DNA of 64,000 nt from Fagopyrum homotropicum. Lineage: Eukaryota > Streptophyta > Magnoliopsida > Caryophyllales > Polygonaceae. Positions 45,170 to 54,720 of this stretch are shown piece by piece (position 1 is the first letter of the stretch; each line of letters starts with the position of its first letter). The position numbers and the translations under genes are program-made. The notes under the pieces are model-generated. The model had not been told where the DNA came from. It did no database searches and saw only the letters and a list, made by a program, of their open reading frames with translations. Where the stretch lies: contig BSWB01000003.1 in the NCBI GenBank assembly GCA_033239125.1, positions 135,817,820 through 135,881,819 on the forward strand, written 5' to 3'.

Positions 45170-46579
45170 TCAGTAGTCTCGATCCGGTGGTGGTGGTGGT
45201 ATGTAGGGATACTGAGTAGGATCATAAGGATGGCCCATGATGCGCTCGAACTGCAGCTGAGCCATGATGTGCTGATGATGCTGCCGCTCCTGCATCTCGC
45301 GGATATCCAGCGAAAGTGCAACATATGTGTCGATAACCTGATCCGTCAGGTCATCAATCCGTCGGTGAGCAGCTCTATCCCTCACTCCATGCCTCCTGCG
45401 TCTAGCAGGTCTGACTGGAGAAGTCTCAGCTGGCGCCGGCTCAGTGTCTTCCTCGTCGTCCAGATCTATAATAGGTGGCGCGCTCGTCCCAGCTGTATCT
45501 GTCCCTGTTTCCATCGGGACGCCACCTCCTCTCTCATCTACTGTGTCCTCATCGTCGTCCTCATCCTCAGCCTCCTCCTCCTCTTCAGCTGCAGCAGGGG
45601 CAGCTGCTCCCTCTCTGTAATCCTCCATAAGTGGACCCCAAGCGGTCTGCCAAAAATGTGGATCAAAGACAAAGAACTGTGCAGACCATCTGATGCCCTG
45701 AGGTGCAGTCAGCTCCCATGGCATAGCGACGTAAGGTGTAGTCAAACCACGGGGAACTAGAATCCTCCGTGTGATCATCTCCTGAAGTCCGAGCGGCTTG
45801 GCAGCCGCCACCATAGTACACCTACTTAGATCCATATCCTGATAAGTAGCGATATGGGTCACTATCCCTCCACAGCATATATCTCCCTTCCCTTTGGCCT
45901 TGATCCTGTGCAGATCCTCTGCCAGCATCAATCCAAAGTCAGGGTATCCACCTGTGACCATGCAGTACAAAGCAAAGAGCTCCCCCTGTCGGATCTTCTG
46001 GGGCGTCTCAGTACGCGCCAGAAGCGTCTCGCTGAAGATCCTGTGAGCTAAACGAAAAGCAAGATGGAAGATAAGCTTCTCCCTGGAATCACCAGGGCGC
46101 CACCTATCTGCATGCTCTGTAATGTGGGCGATCTGACCCCAAAACTCTCTAGCTACAGCTCGGGTCGGGAAGTCTACGGCAGTGGGGGCAGGGAAGCCAA
46201 AGATGTCTCTCCAATGGTCTAGAGGTACTAGGTAGTTCCGGTTCATCAACCGGTACTTCACAGCCCTCTCTGTGGGGAGGTAAGTGAAGGAGCTGACAAA
46301 CTCGAGGGTCGGCTCTAAGTAAGCTGGGGCTCGGATCTCAGTAAACTGATCCAGCCCGACGGTGGTGATCATCCTCCTAAGATCTCCATCAACGTGGAGA
46401 CAGTCAAAGGCAGAAATGTCCAGGAATCTAGGTGCGATCACTGGACGGCTAGCAATGCGCTCGTAGTCTACAAGGTGTCTCTCGTGGATCACCGGTATAG
46501 AAGGTCGGGATGAGGAAGAAGAAGGGGAAGGAGAGGATCTATCTCTAAGGGCTAACAATCTGTCAGAACTCATCTTCAA
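45170..46579 (-). CDS. Element F third ORF (env position), intact
   Basis: An open frame of 469 residues from ATG 46577-46579 (a second Met, MSSDRLL, is two codons on). It is related to B's third ORF in the globular domain (about residues 25-310): HERHLVDYERI, RWRPGDSREKLIFHLAFRLAHR, ETLLARTETPQKIR, ELFALYCMV, GDICCGGIVTHIA, VAMPWELTAPQGIRW. The C-terminus has a long acidic run (EEEEEAEDEDDDED, about 330-345), a basic RPARRRRHGVRDR stretch that could be a nuclear localisation signal, and a Gln/His-rich tail ending in PPPPP. No signal peptide or transmembrane helix is visible, so an envelope role is not supported. The start lies just after a palindrome cluster, as in B. Confidence 0.78.
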   Translation of the reverse strand: MKMSSDRLLALRDRSSPSPSSSSSRPSIPVIHERHLVDYERIASRPVIAPRFLDISAFDCLHVDGDLRRMITTVGLDQFTEIRAPAYLEPTLEFVSSFTYLPTERAVKYRLMNRNYLVPLDHWRDIFGFPAPTAVDFPTRAVAREFWGQIAHITEHADRWRPGDSREKLIFHLAFRLAHRIFSETLLARTETPQKIRQGELFALYCMVTGGYPDFGLMLAEDLHRIKAKGKGDICCGGIVTHIATYQDMDLSRCTMVAAAKPLGLQEMITRRILVPRGLTTPYVAMPWELTAPQGIRWSAQFFVFDPHFWQTAWGPLMEDYREGAAAPAAAEEEEEAEDEDDDEDTVDERGGGVPMETGTDTAGTSAPPIIDLDDEEDTEPAPAETSPVRPARRRRHGVRDRAAHRRIDDLTDQVIDTYVALSLDIREMQERQHHQHIMAQLQFERIMGHPYDPTQYPYIPPPPPDRDY

Positions 46580-47310
46580 TCAATACTGTCAGACTACCTC
46601 GGTCGACTGACAAACTCCAAGAATCACCTCGACCGAGGTGCAGGTCGACTGGACCGAGGCGAAGACAGTCGCGATTCCACTCTCAGAAATTCAGTTCTTT
46701 TCCCCCTAAAATCACTACAGATGCTTCCTAAGGGGTACTTAAGCTTTTCCTCAACAGATTCAAGGGCAACCAAAGCCCAAATTGCAGTAAACGAGCGAGT
46801 TAGGGTTTCGGTCGTTTTTACCTCGTTCCGGCCAATGCACTCGATTTTCTTGCAGATTCGTTGTTGCAATCGACTCCTCTACCCTTCAATCTCGATTTGG
46901 AAGCAGAAAATATCGAAAACAAGCAAGATCTGAGATGAGCGAGGTGCGTCTGTTCGCCGCGGTCGAGGAGGATAAAAAGGTGAAAAGTAAATTTTTTTCC
47001 TTTTTATACTGATACTGGATCTGCTGTCACCTCGGTCGAGATGGTCTCGACTGGACCGAGGTTGTACGGACCGAGGCGGTTCTGCAGAAACCCTAGTCGC
47101 CTCGGTTGCTCAAGAATCAACTCGGTCGAGGTACTCTGACAGTAACCGAGGTGCTTCTGTCTTCTCAGAATCTCGAACTTCTGTCCTTCCAGTTGTGCTC
47201 CTTCCTTAGATGTTCCCTATTGTCTGTCCAGAACGCCAAAAACAAAGCAAAGCAAAGCAAAAACAAGAACTATCTAATCTAGACTAGAAAACGGGAAAAG
47301 AAAGCAATAC
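46580..47310 (-). other. Element F spacer between pol and third ORF
   Basis: Non-coding, with palindrome clusters at 46590-46665 and 47030-47155 (minus and plus half-copies ACCGAGGT and CCTCGGTCGAG). No gene is seen. Confidence 0.6.
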
Positions 47311-47359
47311 CTTGGGTTGCCTCCCAAGAAGCGCTTGATTTAAGGTCGCTAGCTGGACC
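47311..47359 (-). other. Conserved double hairpin after pol, element F
   Basis: On the minus strand GGTC and GACC around CAGCTAGC (47344-47359), then CTTGGG and CCCAAG around AGGCAA (47311-47328). Confidence 0.8.
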
Positions 47360-47369
47360 ATGATGCGTC

Positions 47370-50300
47370 TCAAAGGAGGTATATCGGTGCAACCTCCTCA
47401 ACCGGCGTTTCCGGTTGGTACTTCTTAAGTCTATGACCGTTGACCTTGAAGCTTCCGCTAGTTTCGCCCCATATTTCAACTGCACCATGAGGGAAAACAT
47501 GTTTCACAACATAAGGTCCGGTCCATCTAGATTTCAACTTACCTGGAAAAAGGCGGAGGCGGGAGTTGAAGAGTAGAACTAAGTCTCCTTCGTTAAGCTC
47601 CTTTGGAATGATACGCTTGTCATGCCATCTCTTCGTCCTTTCCTTGTAGATTTTGGCATTCTCATAGGCGTTCAACCGCAGCTCTTCCAGCTCGTTAAGT
47701 TCCAATAGTCGCTTCTCACCAGCCTCCTTGATGTCGAAATTCAACCATTTGATCGCCCAATACGCCTTGTGTTCCAATTCGACGGGCAAATGGCAAGACT
47801 TCCCATATACTAAATTATAAGGAGTGGTACCGATGGGAGTCTTGAATGCGGTCCTGTACGCCCAAAGAGCATCGTCCAACTTCATGGACCAATCCTTCCT
47901 CGTTCTAGAGACGGTCTTCTCCAAAATTGCCTTGATTTCTCTATTCGAGATCTCAACTTGTCCACTAGTTTGAGGGTGATAAGCGGTTGATACCTTGTGG
48001 GTGACCCCATACTTCGATAGAAGTGCTTTGAATTTCCGGTTGATGAAATGCGTTCCTCCATCGCTAATGATGATGCGTGGAGTTCCAAACCGTGGAAAGA
48101 TAGTTCTATTCAAGAACTTCACAACCACTTTGGCGTCGTTAGTGGGAGAAGCAATGGCTTCAACCCATCTAGAGACGTAATCAACTGCAAGGAGAATGTA
48201 GAGGTTTCCTCCGGATGATGGGAAAGGTCCCATGAAGTCAATCCCCCATACATCAAAGATTTCCACTTCTTGGATGTTATTAAGCGGCATCTCGTTCCTC
48301 CTTGATAAGTTCCCTGTTCTTTGGCATGCATCACAAGAGACAACAAAAGATTGCACATCCTTAAATAATGTAGGCCAAAAGAAACCGGAACGCAATACCT
48401 TAGCGCATGTTTTATCGGTGCTAGCATGCCCCCCACAAGGAAGTGAATGACAATGCCTTATGACGCTATTAACTTCATCCTCCGGAACGCACCTTCGAAG
48501 CATCCCATCCGGTCCGCGCTTGAATAGCAGCGGCTCGTCCCAGTAGTAATGTCGTACTTCCTTGAAGAATCTTTTCTTTTGAGAGTACGTCAATCCGGGC
48601 GGTATCTCCTGGCAAACAAGATAATTCACAATATCAGCGTACCAAGGACCTTTATTATCAGAAAGTTGGTGGATGGAATGTTCCACCAACAGTGGGTGAA
48701 TGTCAGAGAAGGGAGTAAGAAAATTGTTGTTCTCAGCAATCTCAGTTGACATCGTCTCGCCGTCGACCTCGGTCGAGGCGCATAGGCGTTGACCGAGATG
48801 TTCTTCGGTCGCCTCGCTCAGTCCAAAAAGTGCCTCGGTCGAAGTACTGCTACTGGATCCGAGACTGGAGATCTTCTTCTCCTGGATGAGCTTTTCAGTT
48901 TTAGCTCCTGGATCCTCTTCCAGTGCCTTCAAGCTCCGTATATCTGCATCACAAGAAGCATATATACCTTCCTCCATTAAACTGAAGCTAATAACTCTTT
49001 CGAGTGGATCGTTAATAAGGATAGAGCTCACCAATTCTCTTGATTCTTCTTCATCGTAGATGTTGAAGATATCATCAGTTAGTTGCTCCCCTTTCATGGC
49101 TGCAAGTAGAGCGAACTCCACCTCATCGCCACCAACGTTGAATTTCAACTTGGCGTTCTTGCAATCCACGTTGCAACCCAAAGTTGCTAGAAATGGCCTC
49201 CCGAGAATAATAGGTACTGGATAATCTGCGGGAATGTCAAGTACAACAAAATCTATAGGTAGATAGAAGTTACCTAACTTGACCGGAACGTCTTCCAAGA
49301 TGCCCACGGGATGGGTAATGGAGCGATCCGCCATGTAGAGTCGAATCTTGACCGGCTTGGGCTCTCCAAGACCGATCTTCGTGCATAGCTCCAGCGGGAT
49401 GATGCTCACGCTGGCTCCTAGATCACAAAGGGCTTCACAAGTTACATCCCCAACTTGAATGGGAATGCAAAATGAGCCGGGATCTCTCAACTTAGGCGGC
49501 ATCTTTTCCTTCATGATCTTGATAAGCTCCGAAGATTTAGATGTCATCCTAACTTCACCAACATCCTCCAGCTTCCTCTTCCTTGATAAGATTTCTTTTA
49601 AGAACTTCCCATAGGCGGGCATACCTAAAATAGCATCAAGGAAAAGAATATTCATATGTAGCTTATTCATCAAGTCAAGAAACTTACCAAAGTGCTTGTC
49701 AAGATGTGCTCTGGCTCTGGACTGAGGGAATGGAAGTGGTGGCTTATATGCAGGGGGTGGAACATAAGTTTCTGTCATTCCTCCTGCTTTCTGTTGCTCC
49801 ACCTCGGTTGGCATCTCGGTCGAGGTGTTCTTCGACTGGATCTGGACCGAGGTGGTCTGCGTCGAGCGAGGTACTGGATCTGCAGTTTTGAGTCCACTCC
49901 TCGTCGTTATGGCCATGCACTGGCCCTTAGGGTTAGTTTCCGTCTTTGCTGGAAGCTTCCCTGGATCTCTTGGCACTTCATTCGCCCTATTAGCAAGTTG
50001 TTGTTCGAAGGACTTTTGGGCCCTCGAAAATGAAGTCATAGAATTCTCCATAGCGCTAAGCTTGATCAAGATTGCCTCCAGAACTGCGTCTTTCTTTTCT
50101 GGCTGAGACGAACTTGATCCTTGCCCTTGGCTTTTCAATGGAGTAGAAGAAGAAGAAGAAGGGGAAGAGAGGAAAGGGTTAGAGGAATCATTAGAATTTG
50201 AGTTTGAATGATTGTTACCGTGATTTTGGTTATTCGCCCTCCAGTTGTTGCTATTGGATCCTCTATTGTTGTTGTTGTAGTTGTTGTTTCGGGAACCGTT

Positions 50301-51479
50301 GTTGTTGTTGTTACGGTACCCGTTATTGTTGTTGTTCCTTTGCCCTTGCTCTTCCTTCTTAGTTTGAGCCATCAAGAGCTCCTTTAATTGCTTCACGTCG
50401 TTCTTCAATGACGTGAGTTGATTGTTGTTGGATTGAGTCTCTTGAAAGTTGACTCTTTTAACTCCACCTTCAACTCCTTGGTGGGTATATTTCTCCATGT
50501 GCAAGGCTTGCTTCTCAATGAAGTCCCAAGCCTCATCAATCGCCATATCCATGAAGGTACCGGCGGAGAGTAGTTGGAGATTGAACTGGGTGCTTCCGTC
50601 CAGCCCTTTGAAGTAGATCTCCAACAACTCGATCTTTGGAATCCCATGATGTGGGCAATCCAAAAGGATATCCTTGAACCGCTCCCAAGACTTGGACAAG
50701 CTCTCCTTGTCCTTCATGATGAAAGCATTGATCTTCCCTCTCATTTCGGCGGTCTTTGAGGGGGGAAAGAATTTGGTTAAGAATTCCGTGGTCATCTCCT
50801 CCCATGTGCTGATCTTTCCTGGAGGAAGAGATTGATACCAAGTAAGAGCTCTATCTTTTAAAGAAAAGTAAAAAGGTCTTAGCTTGTAGTTGTTATTCTC
50901 AATTCTGGGAGGTCGCAAGGTTTCCATCAAGATCTCGTAGTTTTGAAGATGTTGATGCGGCGACTCTTTCTCTAGCCCTCCGAATTGGCATTGGCGGATC
51001 ATGGCTAAAACTTGCGGTCGAAGTTCGTAGTCATGATCTGCTGGATCTCCTAGGTTCACTCCTGGACGCCTCAGTTGTTGATTAGGGTCCATCCTTTGAC
51101 CTAGGGTTTGTGGAATTCCTGCAAGAAGAACATCTCGGACTGGCATCCGAGGTGGAAGTACATCGGCCGGGGCGTCTGGTACTGGAATCTGCCTCGGTCG
51201 AGGGTCAACAGGAGGATCTTCCCTCGGTCGAAGTAGAATCTGGTCCCGAATGACAGCAATCTCAGCTTCGATTGCTGCAGTCCTGGTGCGATTCTCCTCT
51301 TTCTCTTGCATGAGTTCTTCCTTGCTGAGGCGCAGCAGCTCTTGCGTCTCTCTCAATTGGGCCGCAAGATCGCGATCGTCTTGTTGGGCCATCTTCGCTT
51401 CTCTTAAGCATCGCTTGTATGTCTTTTCTGGTTCGGGATCGTAAGGAACGATTTCCTTCCCAGTGCGGGTTCTTCGCAT
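47370..51479 (-). CDS. Element F gag-protease-integrase polyprotein without RT
   Basis: One uninterrupted minus-strand frame; the likely start is the Met at 51479 ([19 protein letters not shown]), with ten more in-frame residues upstream. Numbering from 51509 (1379 residues): coiled-coil N-terminus; gag domain about 205-320 ([34 protein letters not shown]); an Asn-rich tract in place of a zinc knuckle; protease near 690-780 with D696 in [11 protein letters not shown] and [12 protein letters not shown] linker at about 880-950 encodes the palindrome cluster. Integrase follows directly, beginning [16 protein letters not shown], with a zinc-binding region at about 1018-1060 and catalytic D1091, D1150 and E1186 (D-x35-E). 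It ends with the [20 protein letters not shown] block. The whole RT-RNase H section present in B between linker and integrase (about 570 codons) is gone and the frame is kept. The protein could package RNA, mature and integrate, but needs RT from elsewhere. Confidence 0.93.
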   Translation of the reverse strand: MRRTRTGKEIVPYDPEPEKTYKRCLREAKMAQQDDRDLAAQLRETQELLRLSKEELMQEKEENRTRTAAIEAEIAVIRDQILLRPREDPPVDPRPRQIPVPDAPADVLPPRMPVRDVLLAGIPQTLGQRMDPNQQLRRPGVNLGDPADHDYELRPQVLAMIRQCQFGGLEKESPHQHLQNYEILMETLRPPRIENNNYKLRPFYFSLKDRALTWYQSLPPGKISTWEEMTTEFLTKFFPPSKTAEMRGKINAFIMKDKESLSKSWERFKDILLDCPHHGIPKIELLEIYFKGLDGSTQFNLQLLSAGTFMDMAIDEAWDFIEKQALHMEKYTHQGVEGGVKRVNFQETQSNNNQLTSLKNDVKQLKELLMAQTKKEEQGQRNNNNNGYRNNNNNGSRNNNYNNNNRGSNSNNWRANNQNHGNNHSNSNSNDSSNPFLSSPSSSSSTPLKSQGQGSSSSQPEKKDAVLEAILIKLSAMENSMTSFSRAQKSFEQQLANRANEVPRDPGKLPAKTETNPKGQCMAITTRSGLKTADPVPRSTQTTSVQIQSKNTSTEMPTEVEQQKAGGMTETYVPPPAYKPPLPFPQSRARAHLDKHFGKFLDLMNKLHMNILFLDAILGMPAYGKFLKEILSRKRKLEDVGEVRMTSKSSELIKIMKEKMPPKLRDPGSFCIPIQVGDVTCEALCDLGASVSIIPLELCTKIGLGEPKPVKIRLYMADRSITHPVGILEDVPVKLGNFYLPIDFVVLDIPADYPVPIILGRPFLATLGCNVDCKNAKLKFNVGGDEVEFALLAAMKGEQLTDDIFNIYDEEESRELVSSILINDPLERVISFSLMEEGIYASCDADIRSLKALEEDPGAKTEKLIQEKKISSLGSSSSTSTEALFGLSEATEEHLGQRLCASTEVDGETMSTEIAENNNFLTPFSDIHPLLVEHSIHQLSDNKGPWYADIVNYLVCQEIPPGLTYSQKKRFFKEVRHYYWDEPLLFKRGPDGMLRRCVPEDEVNSVIRHCHSLPCGGHASTDKTCAKVLRSGFFWPTLFKDVQSFVVSCDACQRTGNLSRRNEMPLNNIQEVEIFDVWGIDFMGPFPSSGGNLYILLAVDYVSRWVEAIASPTNDAKVVVKFLNRTIFPRFGTPRIIISDGGTHFINRKFKALLSKYGVTHKVSTAYHPQTSGQVEISNREIKAILEKTVSRTRKDWSMKLDDALWAYRTAFKTPIGTTPYNLVYGKSCHLPVELEHKAYWAIKWLNFDIKEAGEKRLLELNELEELRLNAYENAKIYKERTKRWHDKRIIPKELNEGDLVLLFNSRLRLFPGKLKSRWTGPYVVKHVFPHGAVEIWGETSGSFKVNGHRLKKYQPETPVEEVAPIYLL
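48760..48850 (-). repeat. Palindrome cluster at the RT-RNase H deletion site of F
   Basis: Four copies or half-copies (CCTCGGTCGAGG at 48768-48779, GACCGAGAT, TCGGTCGCCTCG, CCTCGGTCGAAG) sit where B has RT and RNase H. Confidence 0.8.
49800..49880 (-). repeat. Palindrome cluster in gag-protease linker of F
   Basis: CCACCTCGGT near 49801 and ACCGAGGTGG near 49846 are complementary ends enclosing CTCGGTCGAGGTG. Further half-copies follow to 49875. Another pair lies at 51190-51237. Confidence 0.75.
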
Positions 51480-51581
51480 GTACCTAAGAAAGAACCTGCA
51501 AAAAGTCACTCAAGTAGAGTGGTTAGACAAAACGGGGCAAATGCCCCAAGAGCAAACCGTACCGGCTCGGTCTAGACCAAG

Positions 51582-51599
51582 TCCCCGGCAACGGCGCCA
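51582..51599 (-). other. Element F primer binding site (tRNA-Asp)
   Basis: On the minus strand TGGCGCCGTTGCCGGGGA, identical to element B's site. Confidence 0.92.
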
Positions 51600-51605
51600 A
51601 AAACT

Positions 51606-53356
51606 TGTTCGCTCCAAACGGTGTGTGCAAGCTTTAAATTTATAACCCTAGACTTAAGCTTAAAACAAGGATGCGAACCCGCAGTGTACGGGTCAATCGT
51701 AGTAAAAGCAAGAAAATTCCAGGGGTCTATCACAGGGACTCGGTGAAACAAAGTCAATACGGTGTGCTATATCAATTCTAACCACAAGAGCAATTAACAC
51801 AATCAAAGATGAATAAGAAGTCAATAAAGCAAACATGCAATTCTAGGGATTAAAGCATCTAGTTGTGGTTCCAACTCAAGATCTATAGATAAGCGGACAA
51901 AGCTGAGATTTTTGCGTGGGGAAGGTGTTACTAAAGTGGAATAGATCACCGGGTAAGTCTCACTACTCACTAATCCTAAACCGTAACTCCTATTACCGGG
52001 TAAGTCTCAAGGAATCAAGATAAAGAACTATAACCTCAAACTAACACACCATCTAAGGGAATAGAATCAACCTTTACCGGGTAAGTCTCAGGCTAACTCA
52101 CAAAGATGGGATGGAAGCACACTCAAACCCCAATAAAGGATAAACCTTTATTACCTACACTTATGATCGTCAATACACAAACTAAGGAATTACCGGGTAA
52201 GTCTCATCCTAAGCTTGCATTGAACCAGGAAAGGTGTAATAAGAATAGGATTTGGCAAACTCTAACACTTAACTCTCAGTTATGGATCAGATAAGTCACC
52301 TCGGTCAGAAGAATTCCACCCCGGCCGAGATGTTCATCAACCGAACGAGATGCTTAGGGTTAAGGTTAAAGACTCGAACTTTCAGGATCCTACTGGAATC
52401 TAAGATGATTCTATCATTGTTTTTCCCACAACCTTCAGCTAATCACCCTAGAATCGCACAAGGAAATTAGCCACTCATCATCATAATGAAAGTATTAAAA
52501 TATATGGGAAGAAGGTGAATATTTGAACAAAGAAGAATTTAATGAAAAGACTTCAATAACTGAATCAAATATCGCAACAAAGCGTTCCTTGGATAGCAAT
52601 CCAAAAAGACAAGACAACAATTGAGGGAATTGAAGACAATCTTACAAAACCCTTCAATAAAGCTATAAAAGCTATGAACTTCAATCTTCTTTCAACCTTC
52701 AAAAAGGTTCTTCGAATCTCTCCCAACTGGAGTAGGCTGCTGCTGCTGCGTGTTTTTCGGTGTAAGCGGCCTTTGGCGGGATCTAAGCACGATCGGATTT
52801 GTGGAAAATCCAACCCTTTTTATAGGAAAATATCCCTCCAAATATAATAAATCTTAGAAAGATATTCTCCCATAAATATAGGTAAAATATATATTCTGCA
52901 TATCTCCTTCCTTCCAGGAGCCCAGCCCAAAAATATAAGATCACTTTCCAATTTTAAAAGATCTCTTCCAAGAATAAAATATTCTCGCCGCGTCCTAGGT
53001 GTTCGCCTCGGTCGAGTCGGCATCTCTGGATCACCTCAGTCGAGGTGAACCTCTGATCAACCGAGGTGAGTCACAACTGAATGTGAAATCTCTCAAAACT
53101 GGTCCAAAGTAAATCTTTAATCCATGGCTATGCTCCCTGGATGTAGCTCCAAATGACTAATGACTCCTTTTGCTCCTTTTTGATGCAAAACGTACCAAAT
53201 TACCTGCAATTACAACGAAACTAGGTGTAGACCTCGATTCTCGCAAAGGTAGATGAAATGGTAGTAAAATCACATAATGTACATACAAACATGCAGATTA
53301 TGAAAGATAAAACATCCAAACAAACCCCAAAATATAGACTATAATTCATGCTATCA
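51606..53356 (-). repeat. Element F 5' LTR
   Basis: 1751 bases, partner of 41942-43692. It carries the same four ACCGGGTAAGTCTC repeats (51950-52210) and palindromes. Confidence 0.95.
52814..52826 (-). promoter_or_regulatory. Element F LTR TATA box
   Basis: On the minus strand CCTATAAAAAGGG; the same box is in the 3' LTR near 43154-43166. Confidence 0.7.
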
Positions 53357-54720
53357 GAGATCTTCCGAGGATGGGATCTCGGGAAGACTAGTACCGTCAA
53401 CAGTGTAGTTCGAGCTGCGAGACTTATCAGTCAGGGTTGTGAGGCTTTTTGGTGCTATGCAATAAAGGATAGTACTAGTCCAGCTCTGGAGGAAATTCCA
53501 ATAGCTTGCGAGTTTGTGGACGTCTTTGGAGAGCCATCAGGTTTACCTCCACAACGGAATGTAGACTTTGGCATTGATCTAGAGCCCGGTACGTGACCGA
53601 TCTCTAAGGCTCCTTACCGTATGGCGCCTATCGAGATGCTTGAGTTGAAGAAGCAGCTTGAGGAGTTAGCAGAGACGGGCTTCATCCGCCCTAGTGTTTC
53701 TCCTTGGGATGCACCAGTTCTCTTCATCAAGAAGAAGGATGGGTCAATGAGGTTGTGTATCGACTACCGAGAACTGAACAAGGTGACGATGAAGAACAAG
53801 TACCCATTGCCCCGTATCGATGATCTTTTAGATTAGCTGCATGGAGCTTCAGTGTTTTCGAGGATCGATATGAGATCAGGATATCACCAACTGAGGGTGA
53901 GAGAGCAGGATGTAGCCAAGACGGCATTTCGGACTAGATATGGACACTACGAGTTTGTAGTGATGCCATTTGGGCTCACGAATGCGCCCGCAGTCTTCAT
54001 GAAGTTGATGAACACCATCTTCATCAACTTTCTAGACCAGTTTGTAGTTGTCTTCATCGACGACATTCTGGTTTACTCCCGCAGTAGAGAGGAGCATTCA
54101 GGACACTTGAGGATCGTTCTTCAGGTCTTACAGGATAGAGAGCTCTACGCCAAGCTCTCTAAGTGCGAGTTTTGGATGTCCGAGGTAGCATTCCTTGGTC
54201 ACATCGTTTCAGCTGAAGGGATCAAGGTAGATCCGGCGAAGATTGAGTCAGTAGCTTCCTGGCCGCCACCTAAGAACGTCAAGGAGGTTCGCAGCTTCTT
54301 AGGATTGGCAGGCTTCTACAAGCGTTTTGTTGAGGGCTTTTCAATTATCGCCCGACCGCTCACTTCCTTGCTGCGGAAGTCTACGAGGTTCATATGGTCT
54401 GAGTCGTGCCTGTAGAGCTTCGAGGAGCTTAAAAAGAGATTGACCTCTGCTCCTATCCTAGCTCAGCCAGAGGACATTGAGGATTTTGTGGTTTATAGCG
54501 ACGCATCCAAGCTGGACTTGGGATGTGTTTTGATGTAGAGGGGAAGAATGATTGCTTATGCGTCTCGACAGTTGAAGACGTACGAGGAGAATTACCCTAC
54601 CCACAATCTTGAGTTAGCTGTTGTTGTTCATGCTTTGAAGATTTGGAGACACTATCTGTACGGAGCCACTTGTCAGATTTTCACAGACCATAAGAGTCTG
54701 AAGTACATATTATTCAGCGG
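53357..54720 (+). pseudogene. Element D RT and RNase H
   Basis: The pol frame resumes after F with IFRGWDLGKTST and IPIACEFVDVFGEPSGLPPQR. Protease leads into [72 protein letters not shown] and catalytic FIDD (Asp codons 54059-54064). RNase H follows: [36 protein letters not shown] and the [10 protein letters not shown] block. Stops occur at 53594, 53834, 54413 and 54536; three of the four are TAG where the family has CAG (Gln). A one-base deletion near 54708 shifts the frame. Inactive. Confidence 0.88.

Larger units (their letters stand above)
41942..53356 (-). mobile_element. Element F: Athila-type element lacking RT and RNase H
   Basis: A complete 11.4 kb element on the minus strand inside chromovirus D. 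The LTRs are 41942-43692 (3') and 51606-53356 (5'), both 1751 bases with about 11 differences by eye. The target duplication GAGAT is perfect (41937-41941, 53357-53361). Order: tRNA-Asp primer site, a single gag-protease-integrase frame, double hairpin, spacer, third ORF, conserved 3' UTR, pre-PPT hairpin. RT and RNase H are missing, yet the frame is intact and the LTRs are nearly identical. It therefore transposed recently, presumably with RT from a related element. The family palindrome is CCTCGGTCGAGG. Confidence 0.96.

Noticed and set aside
41942..53356. RT of F hidden elsewhere in the element
   Set aside because: I looked for FMDD, MPFGLCNAP and the RNase H blocks on both strands between the LTRs and found none.
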